Positions 1 to 8,068 of a stretch of 45,786 nt of DNA are shown here, piece after piece. Position 1 is the first letter of the stretch; each line of letters begins with the position of its first letter. The stretch covers positions 1 through 45,786 of the forward strand of contig JBARKJ010000144.1 of assembly GCA_049801375.1 (NCBI GenBank), in the 5' to 3' direction. The stretch comes from JBARKJ01 sp049801375. Lineage in GTDB: Bacteria > Nitrospirota > JACRHJ01. A program made the translations under genes and the position numbers. A model generated the notes under the pieces. The model was not told the DNA's origin. It saw only the letters and a list, made by a program, of their open reading frames with translations, and ran no database searches.

Positions 1-316
1 GTGACGAATATGAGCCGGGCACGCGCATCATATCGCCGAAAGAAGCCATTATGACGCCGGGCAGTTTCGACATCGCGACCGCCTTATCGATATCATGGAC
101 GGCGGTTACGCATACCGGGCAGCCGGGGCCGGATACGAGGCTGATATTTGAAGGCAGGAGGTCTCTTATGCCGCTTTTGAAGATAGCGACGGTATGGCTT
201 CCGCAGACTTCCATGAACTTAAACTCGCGCTTCGGCCCGCGTTTCGAATAGGACCGGATTTTCTCCAGCAGGATGCGCGCAAGCTCAGAGTCCCTGTACT
301 CGTCCACGTGTTTCAT
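1..316 (-). CDS. hypD: Hydrogenase maturation protein HypD (N-terminal part, cut by window edge)
   Basis: The minus strand from the ATG at 316 reads about 105 residues that match the start of HypD. Visible family motifs are FMEVCGSHT, the Cys-containing PGCPVCVT segment and GDMMRVPGS. HypD is the Fe-S scaffold that works with HypC to assemble the Fe(CN)2CO group of [NiFe]-hydrogenases in the cytoplasm. It lies downstream of hypC in the same direction, with one extra small gene between them. The stop codon lies outside the window, so completeness cannot be judged. The identification is near certain from the motifs. Confidence 0.93.
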   Translation of the reverse strand, partial: MKHVDEYRDSELARILLEKIRSYSKRGPKREFKFMEVCGSHTVAIFKSGIRDLLPSNISLVSGPGCPVCVTAVHDIDKAVAMSKLPGVIMASFGDMMRVPGSYSS

Positions 317-331
317 TTTTTTATTAGTATT

Positions 332-715
332 TTATTCGGTGAATTGTGTTTCAATTTCAACCCAATGTCCATTATCATTCTTCACTTCGCAAATATACTT
401 TTCCCTAAGCATCGCGCCAAAACTGTTCTGCGAGTCCACGTAACCTTGTACATAATAAACATTTGCCTTGGTTTTATCTGTATAAACTTTATCCTCGGAC
501 TCGTCGGGAAACTTGGCGGTGGAAGGTGCCTTTAATTTTGCTGTTACAAAGTCATCTGCCGACCTGATAGCTCTGGCACGGATGAGCATTTCTTCGGTGC
601 CTCCTGGTTGCTGTGTTGCTGTCTGCATATATGGCGAAAGCAAAGCTATGACAACAATTCCTCCGAAAATCCACAGCATTGTTTTGGTGTTCAATTCTTT
701 TGTAAAGAGTTTCAT
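332..715 (-). CDS. Small membrane-anchored or exported protein of unknown function inside the hyp operon
   Basis: This 127-residue protein has one hydrophobic stretch (about residues 12-30), followed by a hydrophilic domain predicted to lie outside the cytoplasm. The domain contains GYVDSQNSFGA and a later YICEV segment, a pattern I associate with small envelope proteins that carry no assigned function. An AAGGAGG Shine-Dalgarno site sits just upstream of the ATG at 715. The gene lies between hypC (30 bases upstream) and hypD (15 bases downstream), where most genomes have no gene. Co-transcription with hyp genes is likely, but a role in hydrogenase maturation is not shown. Confidence 0.75.
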   Translation of the reverse strand: MKLFTKELNTKTMLWIFGGIVVIALLSPYMQTATQQPGGTEEMLIRARAIRSADDFVTAKLKAPSTAKFPDESEDKVYTDKTKANVYYVQGYVDSQNSFGAMLREKYICEVKNDNGHWVEIETQFTE

Positions 716-745
716 TATTAAAGCCTCCTTTAGAATACCTGGCCG

Positions 746-985
746 TCAAAGCGCCCCGTCATACCCCTGGACGTCTCCGGCGATCTCGCGGATAATCTCC
801 AGGGTTTTGAGGGCCTCTTCCTCATCCACCTTGTGGATGGCGAAACCGGCGTGCGCGATTATATAATCGCCGGGCAGGACGTCTTGAAGCAGGTCCAGAG
901 CTATATCCCTCCTGGCACCGCCGACATCGACGGTGGCCATCCGGCCCTCGACCTTTATTACCTTCCCAGGTATTCCGACGCACAT
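746..985 (-). CDS. hypC: Hydrogenase maturation chaperone HypC/HybG
   Basis: The 79-residue product begins with MCVGIPGKV, the hallmark N-terminus of HypC. The Cys2 exposed after Met removal holds the iron ligand set together with HypD and binds the large hydrogenase subunit precursor. The length matches the family (75-90 residues). A G-rich ribosome site precedes the ATG, and a plausible sigma-70 promoter lies at 1023-1051. It heads a minus-strand unit hypC, small membrane gene, hypD. The hydrogenase structural genes are not in this window. Confidence 0.95.
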   Translation of the reverse strand: MCVGIPGKVIKVEGRMATVDVGGARRDIALDLLQDVLPGDYIIAHAGFAIHKVDEEEALKTLEIIREIAGDVQGYDGAL

Positions 986-1022
986 GAAAATACCCCCGGA
1001 TGATATCCCTAGTGAATGTTAA

Positions 1023-1051
1023 ATTTAAGCATTAAAGGCCAGGCAAGTCAA
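1023..1051 (-). promoter_or_regulatory. Predicted sigma-70 promoter of the hypC operon
   Basis: Reading the minus strand, TTGACT (1051-1046) and TTAAAT (1028-1023) are separated by exactly 17 bases, ending about 40 bases before the hypC start. This is a pattern match only; no transcription data are available. Confidence 0.5.
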
Positions 1052-1101
1052 GGAATTTCCCCTTGAATTCCGGAGTCTTTTATGCTATTTTCATAAATCT
1101 T

Positions 1102-1755
1102 ATGATAGATCTGCACACTCATAGCCTGTTCTCAGACGGCGTCCTCATCCCATCTGAACTCGTGCGCCGGGCGATGGTAAAGGGATACGAGGCAATCGCA
1201 ATCACCGACCACGCGGACGGCTCCAACATGGATTTCATAATACCCAGAATAGTCCGCGCGGCGGAGGACCTCTCCGGACTCCTGCCGATAACGGTCATAC
1301 CGGGGATAGAACTGACACACGTGCCGCCGGAGGCCATAAAGGAACTGGTGAAGCAGGCGCGGAAGATGGGCGCGAAGCTGGTGGTGGTGCACGGGGAATC
1401 GCCGGTGGAGCCGGTGGCGGAGGGGACTAATAAGGCCGCGATAGCCGCCGGGGCGGATATTCTCTCGCATCCGGGGCTGATAAAGGCGCAGGACGCCTCT
1501 CTCGCGGCCAGAAAAGGCGTTTACCTTGAGATAACCGCCCGAAAGGGGCACTCGCTTACCAACGGGCACGTAGCACAGGCCGCTCTAAAGGCCGGGGCGA
1601 AGCTGGTATTGAATACGGACGCCCACGAGCCCGGAGATTTAATCGACGACTCTTTTGCGGAAAAGGTGCTGCTCGGAGCGGGGCTGGACCTTAAGGAATC
1701 CGCGATAGTTTTCAGGAATTCGAGAGAGATAGTAAACAGAATACTCGGAGGGTGA
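1102..1755 (+). CDS. PHP-domain hydrolase (histidinol-phosphatase or phosphoesterase family)
   Basis: The protein opens with IDLHTHSLFSDG, the first metal-binding motif of the PHP (polymerase and histidinol phosphatase) fold. Later motifs are AITDHAD, VVHGE, ILSHPG and LNTDAHEP, which supply the remaining His and Asp ligands of a trinuclear metal site. The length (217 residues from the ATG) fits small stand-alone PHP hydrolases. I chose the ATG at 1102 because family members begin right at this motif; a TTG at 1063 would add 13 residues with no family resemblance. The substrate cannot be read from sequence. The stop is four bases before the next start, so the two genes are probably co-transcribed. 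Confidence 0.88.
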   Translation: MIDLHTHSLFSDGVLIPSELVRRAMVKGYEAIAITDHADGSNMDFIIPRIVRAAEDLSGLLPITVIPGIELTHVPPEAIKELVKQARKMGAKLVVVHGESPVEPVAEGTNKAAIAAGADILSHPGLIKAQDASLAARKGVYLEITARKGHSLTNGHVAQAALKAGAKLVLNTDAHEPGDLIDDSFAEKVLLGAGLDLKESAIVFRNSREIVNRILGG

Positions 1756-1759
1756 TGCA

Positions 1760-2554
1760 TTGACTACATGGAGGAAGAGGACGGGTAAAAGGAAAGACCA
1801 GTTCACGGGGCCGGACGAGTTTCAGTCGTTCACGCAAAAAGCTCTCCTGTACGTTCAGGAGAACATCAAGAAGTTTTACATCGGCCTTGCCGTCCTGGCG
1901 GTGGTGATAATTGCGTCCGCTCTGGGGTTCATGGTGATGAAATCGACGCAAAATAAAGCCGCGGCCCAGATGGCGGAGGCCCTCCAATATTACGACGTCA
2001 ACGCCGCCCCTCCCGGAAACAAGCCCATGGCTCCTGCCGAGCGTCTCAAAAAGGCCAGTGAGCTTTTTGGAGAGTTATCCTCAAAGGGCGGCAAGCAGGC
2101 GGACCGTGCCCTTTATTACCAGGCGAACGCCAATCTCGAAATGGGCGACGCGGATACCGCGATACAGGAATATAAAACGCTGAAGGACCGGACTGATGAC
2201 CCATTGCTGGCCGCGCTTGCGGTCCAGAGGCTGGCGTCGGCATATCAGGCAAAGGGAAACAATAGAGAGGCTGTTGATATCCTGAGCGCTGATTTGAAGT
2301 CTGACCGGAAGTTCTTTAAGGACGAGGACCGCTACCGTCTTGCGAAGATATTGGCCGAGCAGGGGGATACGAAGCAGGCAGTAAATCAGTTGGAGGCGCT
2401 GGTAAAAGAATTCCCTGATTCTCCCTGGGCTTCCGAGGCGAAGTTTGAGTTGGCGAAGCTGACTGGGAATCCGGTAGCAGAGCAAGTCCCCGCCGGAGCC
2501 CCCGCACCCGCAAATATAAAAGTCGTTCCCGCGCAAGTGCCGGCCAAGAAATAG
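1760..2554 (+). CDS. Membrane-anchored tetratricopeptide-repeat protein (YfgM-like)
   Basis: This 264-residue protein has a short basic N-terminus, one transmembrane helix at about residues 38-60 and then alpha-helical TPR units (for example the segments around RALYYQANANLEMGDAD and LAKILAEQGDTKQAVNQLE). The tail is rich in Ala and Pro. The layout resembles YfgM-type proteins that sit at the Sec translocon or in the envelope, but that specific function is inference. The start is a TTG with GGAGGG eight bases upstream. It follows the PHP gene by four bases and is followed by a strong terminator. Confidence 0.83.
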   Translation: MTTWRKRTGKRKDQFTGPDEFQSFTQKALLYVQENIKKFYIGLAVLAVVIIASALGFMVMKSTQNKAAAQMAEALQYYDVNAAPPGNKPMAPAERLKKASELFGELSSKGGKQADRALYYQANANLEMGDADTAIQEYKTLKDRTDDPLLAALAVQRLASAYQAKGNNREAVDILSADLKSDRKFFKDEDRYRLAKILAEQGDTKQAVNQLEALVKEFPDSPWASEAKFELAKLTGNPVAEQVPAGAPAPANIKVVPAQVPAKK

Positions 2555-2594
2555 AGTCCAACTAAAGCCATTCCTGAGTGAAGAATCAGAATTG

Positions 2595-2627
2595 AAAAGG
2601 GCCGGCATGCCGGCCCTTTTATTTTTT
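2595..2627 (+). terminator. Intrinsic terminator, probably bidirectional
   Basis: A perfect 26-base palindrome (2595-2620, arms of 12 built on GGGCCGGC) is followed by a T-run. Because the arms begin with A's and end with T's, it can stop transcription in both directions. It separates the TPR gene (+) from the convergent transglycosylase gene (-). Confidence 0.85.
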
Positions 2628-2677
2628 CGGGATAGAGAGCAATGGGTGGATCGGTCTAGATCGGGACGACGAGCGGT

Positions 2678-4819
2678 TTACGCCGCCGGTGTTACACCGT
2701 TCTTTACCTGATACTTCTTCCCCCTTCTTCTTTTAAGGGATGCGACTCTTTTGTGTTTGGATGATGCACCGGCTATCTTTACCTTACCGCCCGAAAGCGC
2801 CAGGGTCTGCCCCGCCCTTATCTTTCTGTGCCTTCCAAGGCCGTTCAGCCTGGCAAGTTTTGCGGCGGTGGTGTGGTGATGTTTTGCGATCGAGGCCAGG
2901 GTGTCCCCTTTTTTAACCCTGTACGTGGAACGCGAGGAATGGTGTTTAGAGTGATGGAACCCGGATGAATGAGGCTCATCGGTTCCATCATCCGAAGAGT
3001 CGTCAGAAGCTGACTCAGCTGAGGTTGAATCGCCAGAAGTTGACTCAGCTGAGGTTGAATCGCCAGAAGTTGACTCGGCAGCATCGGCGACCGCAACGGG
3101 TGGGAGCAGAGAACCCAGCTCAATTCTTTTCGGCGACGGTTTTTCTTCCGCCGCCGGCGCGCCGGATGCTCCAGGCTGAGTGTCGGACGCGACATCGGCC
3201 TTCGCATCGGGTTTTGATTCGTCCGCCGTTTTTGGCAGGGAACTCGGTATTTCAGCCGCTATGATTAATCTTTCCCTCGGCACGAGGAGCCTTTTGCCTC
3301 TCCGGACCTTTGATCTCACCTTCAGGTGGTTCGCCTCCGCGAGCTTTGCGACCGGGACACCCAATTTCCCGGCAATACTCTTTAAAGTCTCGCTTCTCCG
3401 GACGACGTAGCGGGCATTGGCGGTGAAAACTTTCGGCGTGGCAAAGCGTTCATCTTTCGGCAGGGCGTTGTAAGCCGCCAGGAACTGCTCCTTTTTGCCC
3501 TTCGGTATCCTTAAGGTATAGGTCCTGTTCGGCGGGGTGCAGCCCTTTATCAGCTCTGGATTTAAGTCCTTTATTTCGTCTATAGATACGCCGCAGCAGA
3601 GGGCGACTGTGCGAAGGTCCGTGCAGTGGTCGAGCTGGACTTCCTCGAAGACGAACGGCTGGTCGTATTCCTGGTCTTTAAATCCAAAGTTATCCGGGTT
3701 CTGGGCTATCATCCGGGCCGCGATGAATTTGGGAACATAATCTTTCGTCTCGGACGGCATATAGCGCGTCTTACGGAGCTTCCAGAAGTCCTGAACACCC
3801 CCGGTCCTGTTGATGGCCCGCGCCACGTTGCCCTCACCCGCATTATAAGAGGCCATTGCCAGCGGCCAGGAACCGAACATCCCGTAAAGGTCCTTTAAAT
3901 ATGCCGCCGCCGCTTGCGTAGATTTTACCGGGTCGCGCCGTTCGTCCACCCACTGGTCTACTCTTAACCCATACCTGGTCGCCGTGCCTCTTATGAACTG
4001 CCAGGGGCCTGAGGCCGCGGCCAGGGAATACGCCTTGGGATTGAACCCGCTCTCTATGAGCGCCAGAAAGACCAGGTCCTCCGGCATGTAGTTCTCCCGC
4101 AGGATGCTCTTCATAAGAGTCATGTACTTGCCCGAACGGGCAAGCCATAGCTGGAAATGCTTCCTTACGGTTTTCGAGAAATACTGCACGTCCCTTGCCA
4201 CGGGGGCCAGCAGGCCACCACCTTGCGCCGCCTTCAGGTCGAGCCCGGCTATGGCAGGCTCCACCGGCTGGCCGGCGACTGCTTCGGCGGCTGGGGCATC
4301 CGGCGATGATACGACCGTTGCGGTATCGTCATTTAAAAAATTAGAAGGTGCCGCGGTGTCGGTGGCAGCGGAGTCGGGAGAAGCAGGGTCCGGAACGTTT
4401 CCCGCAGAGGACCCGTCCTGCTTTGAGGATTCCTTGGCCGTGTCGGGAGTAGCAGCGGGTTTAGCTTCTGCCGTGGAAGGAGCGGGAGCGGTTTTTTCTG
4501 CGGAGGCGGGCTTAACGGCACCGCCCCCTGTAAGTCCTGCCTGCTGGTCTTTCGGGGGCGCTGAAGGTTTCGTATCCGCTTGCAGGGACTTCGCGCCCAC
4601 GGACTGGCCAGCCGCCGCGGTTATCTGTCCGGCGTCGGCTATTATTTGTTTATCGTCAACTTTTATAGCGCCCGTGGGTTCGGAGGAAACGGGCGCGGCG
4701 ACGGCCAGGCGGGCCGCAGGCTCCGTGGTCCGGGGAGCGGCATCATCGGCCAGGGCATGTCCAGGGAAGAAAATAACGGCTGGCAAAAGCAAAGCCAAAA
4801 ATCTCGCGCTAACGGACAT
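2678..4819 (-). CDS. mltD: LysM-containing lytic murein transglycosylase (MltD-like)
   Basis: The mature domain contains an SLT lysozyme-like fold: ALIESGFNP, with the catalytic Glu near residue 256, then AAASGPWQF and MASYNAGEGNV. These enzymes cleave peptidoglycan glycan strands with 1,6-anhydro-MurNAc formation. LysM modules start near residues 471 (YVVRRSETL) and 633 (TYRVKKGDTL). The N-terminus is a signal peptide ending ALA. Long Ala/Pro/Ser-rich linkers flank the catalytic domain. I chose the ATG at 4819 because AGGAGG lies nine bases upstream and the signal peptide begins there; an upstream ATG at 4885 would put 22 polar residues in front. The 713 residues are longer than E. coli MltD, mostly because of linkers. 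Confidence 0.9.
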   Translation of the reverse strand: MSVSARFLALLLPAVIFFPGHALADDAAPRTTEPAARLAVAAPVSSEPTGAIKVDDKQIIADAGQITAAAGQSVGAKSLQADTKPSAPPKDQQAGLTGGGAVKPASAEKTAPAPSTAEAKPAATPDTAKESSKQDGSSAGNVPDPASPDSAATDTAAPSNFLNDDTATVVSSPDAPAAEAVAGQPVEPAIAGLDLKAAQGGGLLAPVARDVQYFSKTVRKHFQLWLARSGKYMTLMKSILRENYMPEDLVFLALIESGFNPKAYSLAAASGPWQFIRGTATRYGLRVDQWVDERRDPVKSTQAAAAYLKDLYGMFGSWPLAMASYNAGEGNVARAINRTGGVQDFWKLRKTRYMPSETKDYVPKFIAARMIAQNPDNFGFKDQEYDQPFVFEEVQLDHCTDLRTVALCCGVSIDEIKDLNPELIKGCTPPNRTYTLRIPKGKKEQFLAAYNALPKDERFATPKVFTANARYVVRRSETLKSIAGKLGVPVAKLAEANHLKVRSKVRRGKRLLVPRERLIIAAEIPSSLPKTADESKPDAKADVASDTQPGASGAPAAEEKPSPKRIELGSLLPPVAVADAAESTSGDSTSAESTSGDSTSAESASDDSSDDGTDEPHSSGFHHSKHHSSRSTYRVKKGDTLASIAKHHHTTAAKLARLNGLGRHRKIRAGQTLALSGGKVKIAGASSKHKRVASLKRRRGKKYQVKNGVTPAA
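3004..3081 (-). repeat. 30-base tandem repeat inside the transglycosylase linker
   Basis: Two near-identical 30-base units (3004-3033 and 3034-3063, one C/T difference) and a partial third unit to about 3081 encode a repeated Ser/Thr/Asp/Glu decapeptide of the type STSGDSTSAE. The repeat is in frame and falls between the two LysM modules, so copy-number change would alter linker length without breaking the protein. Confidence 0.9.
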
Positions 4820-4956
4820 ATATGCGCCCCTCCTTTCAGGCTTGAACTTTTGAAACTCCTCTTTCCCGCGAACAATATATGACACGGGATGCGATAAGTC
4901 AAGACCTAAACGAGTTAAAAATATTTAATACCATGAAAAATGAAGCAGTTAGCCCA

Positions 4957-4985
4957 TTGACAGCCCCCGTTTAAAAGGGTATATT
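4957..4985 (+). promoter_or_regulatory. Strong predicted sigma-70 promoter upstream of queE
   Basis: TTGACA (4957-4962) and TATATT (4980-4985) are spaced by 17 bases, about 50 bases before the queE start. It is close to consensus and oriented toward queE and the phosphatase gene behind it. Confidence 0.7.
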
Positions 4986-5035
4986 TGCTTCTTCCGAGGT
5001 AGTCAAAATTATTGTAATTATGGTAGAAATTAATA

Positions 5036-5779
5036 ATGAAGCCTGCCGGACGCGTCAGCGAGATATTCGGATCTTTTCAGGGGGAGGGCCCCTTCATGGG
5101 AGAGAGGCATATTTTCGTGCGCCTTTCGGGATGCAGCCTGGGCTGCGAGTACTGCGATACCTCCTATTCCCTCGGAGAGGCAGACCTGGCATACGTAGAA
5201 GAGGGGGCGGGGAAGCCGTCGTCGCCTCTTAGGAATCCTTTATCAAGCCGGGCAGTAATGGAGGCGGTGCTCGCTCAGGAAATTTTCCCCGGTTTCAATT
5301 CAAAATTAAGCATTACCGGCGGAGAGCCTTTAGAACAGCCGGAGTTCCTGCGCGGTCTGCTGGAAGAGCTGGAAGGAAGGTTCGAGGTCCTTCTGGAGAC
5401 CAATGGAATCCTGGCGGACGCTCTCAGAGAAATAGTTGATTTTATAGATATTATAAGTATGGACTTTAAGATACCCTCCACGACCGGGAAAGGGGAATTC
5501 TGGGAAAAACACCGTGATTTTCTGGATGCGGCCAAGAGTAAGGAACTGGTAGCGAAGGTCGTGGTATCTTCCGGAACTCGTACGGAAGAGGTGGAGACCG
5601 CCGCGAAAATGCTGGCGACAACTGCTCCGGAGGCGCTTCTGGTTATACAGCCGGTGGCCCTGGCGGCAAAGTCCGGGCCGTCTCCAGAGATGCTTTTCGA
5701 GTTTTATTCCTGCGCGAGACAGGCATTAAAAAAAGTACGGGTCATTCCGCAAGTCCATAAAATACTGGGGGTAAGGTAA
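5036..5779 (+). CDS. queE: 7-carboxy-7-deazaguanine synthase QueE (radical SAM)
   Basis: The N-terminus has the QueE signature EIFGSFQGEGPFMG, followed by a radical-SAM cluster motif with Cys33, Cys37 and Cys40 (C-x3-C-x2-C). Downstream, ITGGEPLEQ is the second conserved SAM-site motif. The enzyme converts 6-carboxy-tetrahydropterin to 7-carboxy-7-deazaguanine in queuosine (and 7-deazaguanine DNA) precursor synthesis. The length (247) is normal or slightly long. The other que genes are not nearby. The ribosome site is weak. The stop codon abuts the ATG of the next gene, so the two are likely one unit. Confidence 0.93.
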   Translation: MKPAGRVSEIFGSFQGEGPFMGERHIFVRLSGCSLGCEYCDTSYSLGEADLAYVEEGAGKPSSPLRNPLSSRAVMEAVLAQEIFPGFNSKLSITGGEPLEQPEFLRGLLEELEGRFEVLLETNGILADALREIVDFIDIISMDFKIPSTTGKGEFWEKHRDFLDAAKSKELVAKVVVSSGTRTEEVETAAKMLATTAPEALLVIQPVALAAKSGPSPEMLFEFYSCARQALKKVRVIPQVHKILGVR

Positions 5780-6718
5780 ATGCCTCTTATCGCTTCGATA
5801 GATATCGGGACCAATACCGTGAGGCTTCTGGCGGCGGAGGTGCAGGGTAATAAGATAGTGCGGGAGGCGCTCAACCTGCGTGAGACTACCCGTCTTGGCG
5901 AGGGGCTTAAAAAGGGCGGGAAACTAAGGCCGGAAGCCAGGGAACGGACAATCAGGACCCTTTCGCGGTTTGCGAGCGAGATGCTGGATGCGGGAGTAAA
6001 GGGCGTGAGCGCGGTCGGGACGGAGGCTTTGAGGCTGGCATCCGACTCCGCTGAATTTTTAGAGGAGGCGCGGGAAGAGGCGGGGATAGAGCTCAGGGTG
6101 ATCTCCGCTGAAGAAGAGGCGCGGCTGACGCTTCTCGGCGTGCGTTACGGTCTGGGAGATATTGCCCCTGACGGCCAAAAACTGATAATCGATATCGGGG
6201 GCGGGAGCACCGAGTTCATCCTGACCGAAGACTGGTCCAGGCATAAAGCAATCAGCCTTCCTGTCGGCGCCGTAAATCTTTTCGAGAGGTTCCTGCTGAA
6301 CGACCCTCCCGTAACGCTGGAGATGGCCGACCTGACAGCTTTCTGCGCCGGAGAGGTAATACCTCCTCTGAAGAATTTTCTGGCGGGGGCAAGGCCCATC
6401 CTTATAGGAACTGCCGGGACCATAACCACACTGGCGGCGGTGGACCTGGCCCTGGAACTCTACGACCCGCTGAAAGTCACGGGGCACTCGATTGACAGGG
6501 AGAGAGTCGCGGTGCTGGAGGGCAGGCTGGCGGGACTACCGAAGGAGAGCCGTCGGCTGATCGCCGGTATAGAGCCTGGGCGAGAGGATATTATCCTGTC
6601 CGGAACGGTGCTCCTGGCGGTGATAATGGACGCGGCCCAGGCGAATAAAATTACCGTGTGCGATTCTGGTTTAATGGAAGGTAACCTATTGGATTATTTC
6701 TCAAAAAATGAGTTTTAA
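5780..6718 (+). CDS. Ppx/GppA-family phosphatase (short exopolyphosphatase type)
   Basis: The 312-residue protein has the ASKHA-fold phosphate loops SIDIGTNTVRLL (residues 6-17) and IDIGGGSTEF. It contains only the two-domain catalytic core and lacks the C-terminal HD-like region of long Ppx or GppA, so it belongs to the short Ppx1-like group. Members hydrolyse polyphosphate or pppGpp; which of these cannot be decided from sequence. It begins directly after the queE stop codon, suggesting co-transcription. The 110 bases that follow before lptC are AT-rich and hold no clear terminator. Confidence 0.9.
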   Translation: MPLIASIDIGTNTVRLLAAEVQGNKIVREALNLRETTRLGEGLKKGGKLRPEARERTIRTLSRFASEMLDAGVKGVSAVGTEALRLASDSAEFLEEAREEAGIELRVISAEEEARLTLLGVRYGLGDIAPDGQKLIIDIGGGSTEFILTEDWSRHKAISLPVGAVNLFERFLLNDPPVTLEMADLTAFCAGEVIPPLKNFLAGARPILIGTAGTITTLAAVDLALELYDPLKVTGHSIDRERVAVLEGRLAGLPKESRRLIAGIEPGREDIILSGTVLLAVIMDAAQANKITVCDSGLMEGNLLDYFSKNEF

Positions 6719-6831
6719 GCTTCAGATTACAGGGGGTTTTTTGGCTTTACTTTGATATTACTGTATGTTATTCTTTGATTTGGATATTGCAATTATAGTA
6801 CCAAAACTTAAGGTCTCTGGCAGAAATTCTT

Positions 6832-7416
6832 ATGAAATATGCAGTTAGAGCAAAAATCCTCCTTGCTATAACCGTCTTCGCCCTGCTTACCGTAAGCGCC
6901 GTCTTCCTTATAAACAACCCCGGTTTAATCAGCCCCGCTCCCAGTGCCGCTAAACCCCAGGTCCGGCTTGACCAGGCGGAAGTGGTGATCGACGGCTTCA
7001 AGTTCGCCAAAAACGACGGCATGGGCGAAAACTGGCAGCTGACGGCCAGGAAAGCGCTGATGCAAAAGGCCTCGGGGCAGGCCGACCTTACAGACCTGGA
7101 AGCGGTATATAACGCCAAGAACGGCGTTGTTTTAAAGCTGACGGCCGATAATGGGACTTACGACTCGAAAGCCAAGCGCATGAAGGCTATCGGAAAAGAT
7201 AAGGACGAGGTAGTGGTTACGTCGAGCAACGGTTACAGGATGACCTCTCCGACCCTGGCATGGGACGGGGTTAAACAAGAGCTGAGTACGAAAGACAACG
7301 TAACGCTTTCAGGCAAGAATATAAAAATCGAAGGCAAGGGGATGGTCGCGAGATCGGATCTCCAGGAGGTAAAGATAACAAATGGGGTTAAAACTACTTT
7401 TACCCAGTCCCGTTAG
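6832..7416 (+). CDS. lptC: LPS export protein LptC
   Basis: This 194-residue protein has one N-terminal membrane helix (about residues 8-27) and a periplasmic domain of the LptC/OstA-like beta-jellyroll type (ADNGTYDSKAKRMKAIG, then LSTKDNVTLSGKNIKIEG). LptC sits in the inner membrane and passes lipopolysaccharide from LptB2FG to the LptA bridge. It overlaps lptA by 35 bases and is followed by lptB, the canonical order, which strongly supports the call. It heads the long operon that runs to the histidine kinase gene. Confidence 0.87.
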   Translation: MKYAVRAKILLAITVFALLTVSAVFLINNPGLISPAPSAAKPQVRLDQAEVVIDGFKFAKNDGMGENWQLTARKALMQKASGQADLTDLEAVYNAKNGVVLKLTADNGTYDSKAKRMKAIGKDKDEVVVTSSNGYRMTSPTLAWDGVKQELSTKDNVTLSGKNIKIEGKGMVARSDLQEVKITNGVKTTFTQSR

Positions 7417-8068
7417 GGCGGCGGGATTTGCGGCTTTCATAATTTTAATGGCCGCGGAAGCCGTCTTTGCCGCCGGAGCTAAACCGGCCGTGAAGAACGA
7501 GTCGCTGAACTCCAGGGAGATCCCGGTCGTCGTGACGGCAAGGTCTCTTTTCGCGGACAACAAATCAAAAATCGTGACGTATAAAAAAGACGTGGTTGTA
7601 AAGAAGGGGGATATCACTCTTTATGCGGAAGAGGTGGTTATCCACCTCAAGAAAGACGATAAGGCCCCTTCGAAACCTAAGCCGGGCGACGATGTATTCC
7701 AGAGTTCCGGCAAGATAGACACCATCGTGGCTACGGGGAACGTCAAGATAGTCCAGCAGGACAAGACGGCCACGGCGGACGAGGCGACTTATTACAGCGG
7801 GACCGATAAGTTCGTTCTGACCGGCAAGCCCAGGGTATGGCAAGGGGATAACGTCCTCACCGGAACGAAAATAACTTATGATATACAGCAGGACACCTTC
7901 CAGGCCGACGGGGCGAAGACCGTGCTGTACCAGCAGGGTGAGACGCCGGCAAAGGCGGCAGGGGGAGGGGCGGAAAGCGCCGGAGGCGCGGAGAAGAAAT
8001 CCTCTACAGCGCCCAGGATCATTAAGCCCGGACTGCCGATGGGCTCAAAGGGGATCAATATCAAGTGA
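7382..8068 (+). CDS. lptA: LPS transport periplasmic protein LptA
   Basis: A signal peptide (cleavage after VFAAG-like sequence near residue 32) precedes an OstA-type domain with the repeated beta pattern typical of LptA (VVVKKGDITLYAEEVVIH, KIVQQDKTATADEATYYSG). The protein forms the periplasmic bridge for lipopolysaccharide. The C-terminus is a low-complexity Gly/Ala/Ser/Lys tail. The ATG overlaps the end of lptC in another frame and has GGAGGT 11 bases upstream. Its TGA overlaps the GTG start of lptB. Confidence 0.9.
   Translation: MGLKLLLPSPVRAAGFAAFIILMAAEAVFAAGAKPAVKNESLNSREIPVVVTARSLFADNKSKIVTYKKDVVVKKGDITLYAEEVVIHLKKDDKAPSKPKPGDDVFQSSGKIDTIVATGNVKIVQQDKTATADEATYYSGTDKFVLTGKPRVWQGDNVLTGTKITYDIQQDTFQADGAKTVLYQQGETPAKAAGGGAESAGGAEKKSSTAPRIIKPGLPMGSKGINIK

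Noticed and set aside
4104..4853. 249-codon plus-strand frame opposite the transglycosylase
   Set aside because: It is antisense to the Ala/Pro-rich linker; its Gly/Ala/Ser composition is what that low-complexity DNA would give.
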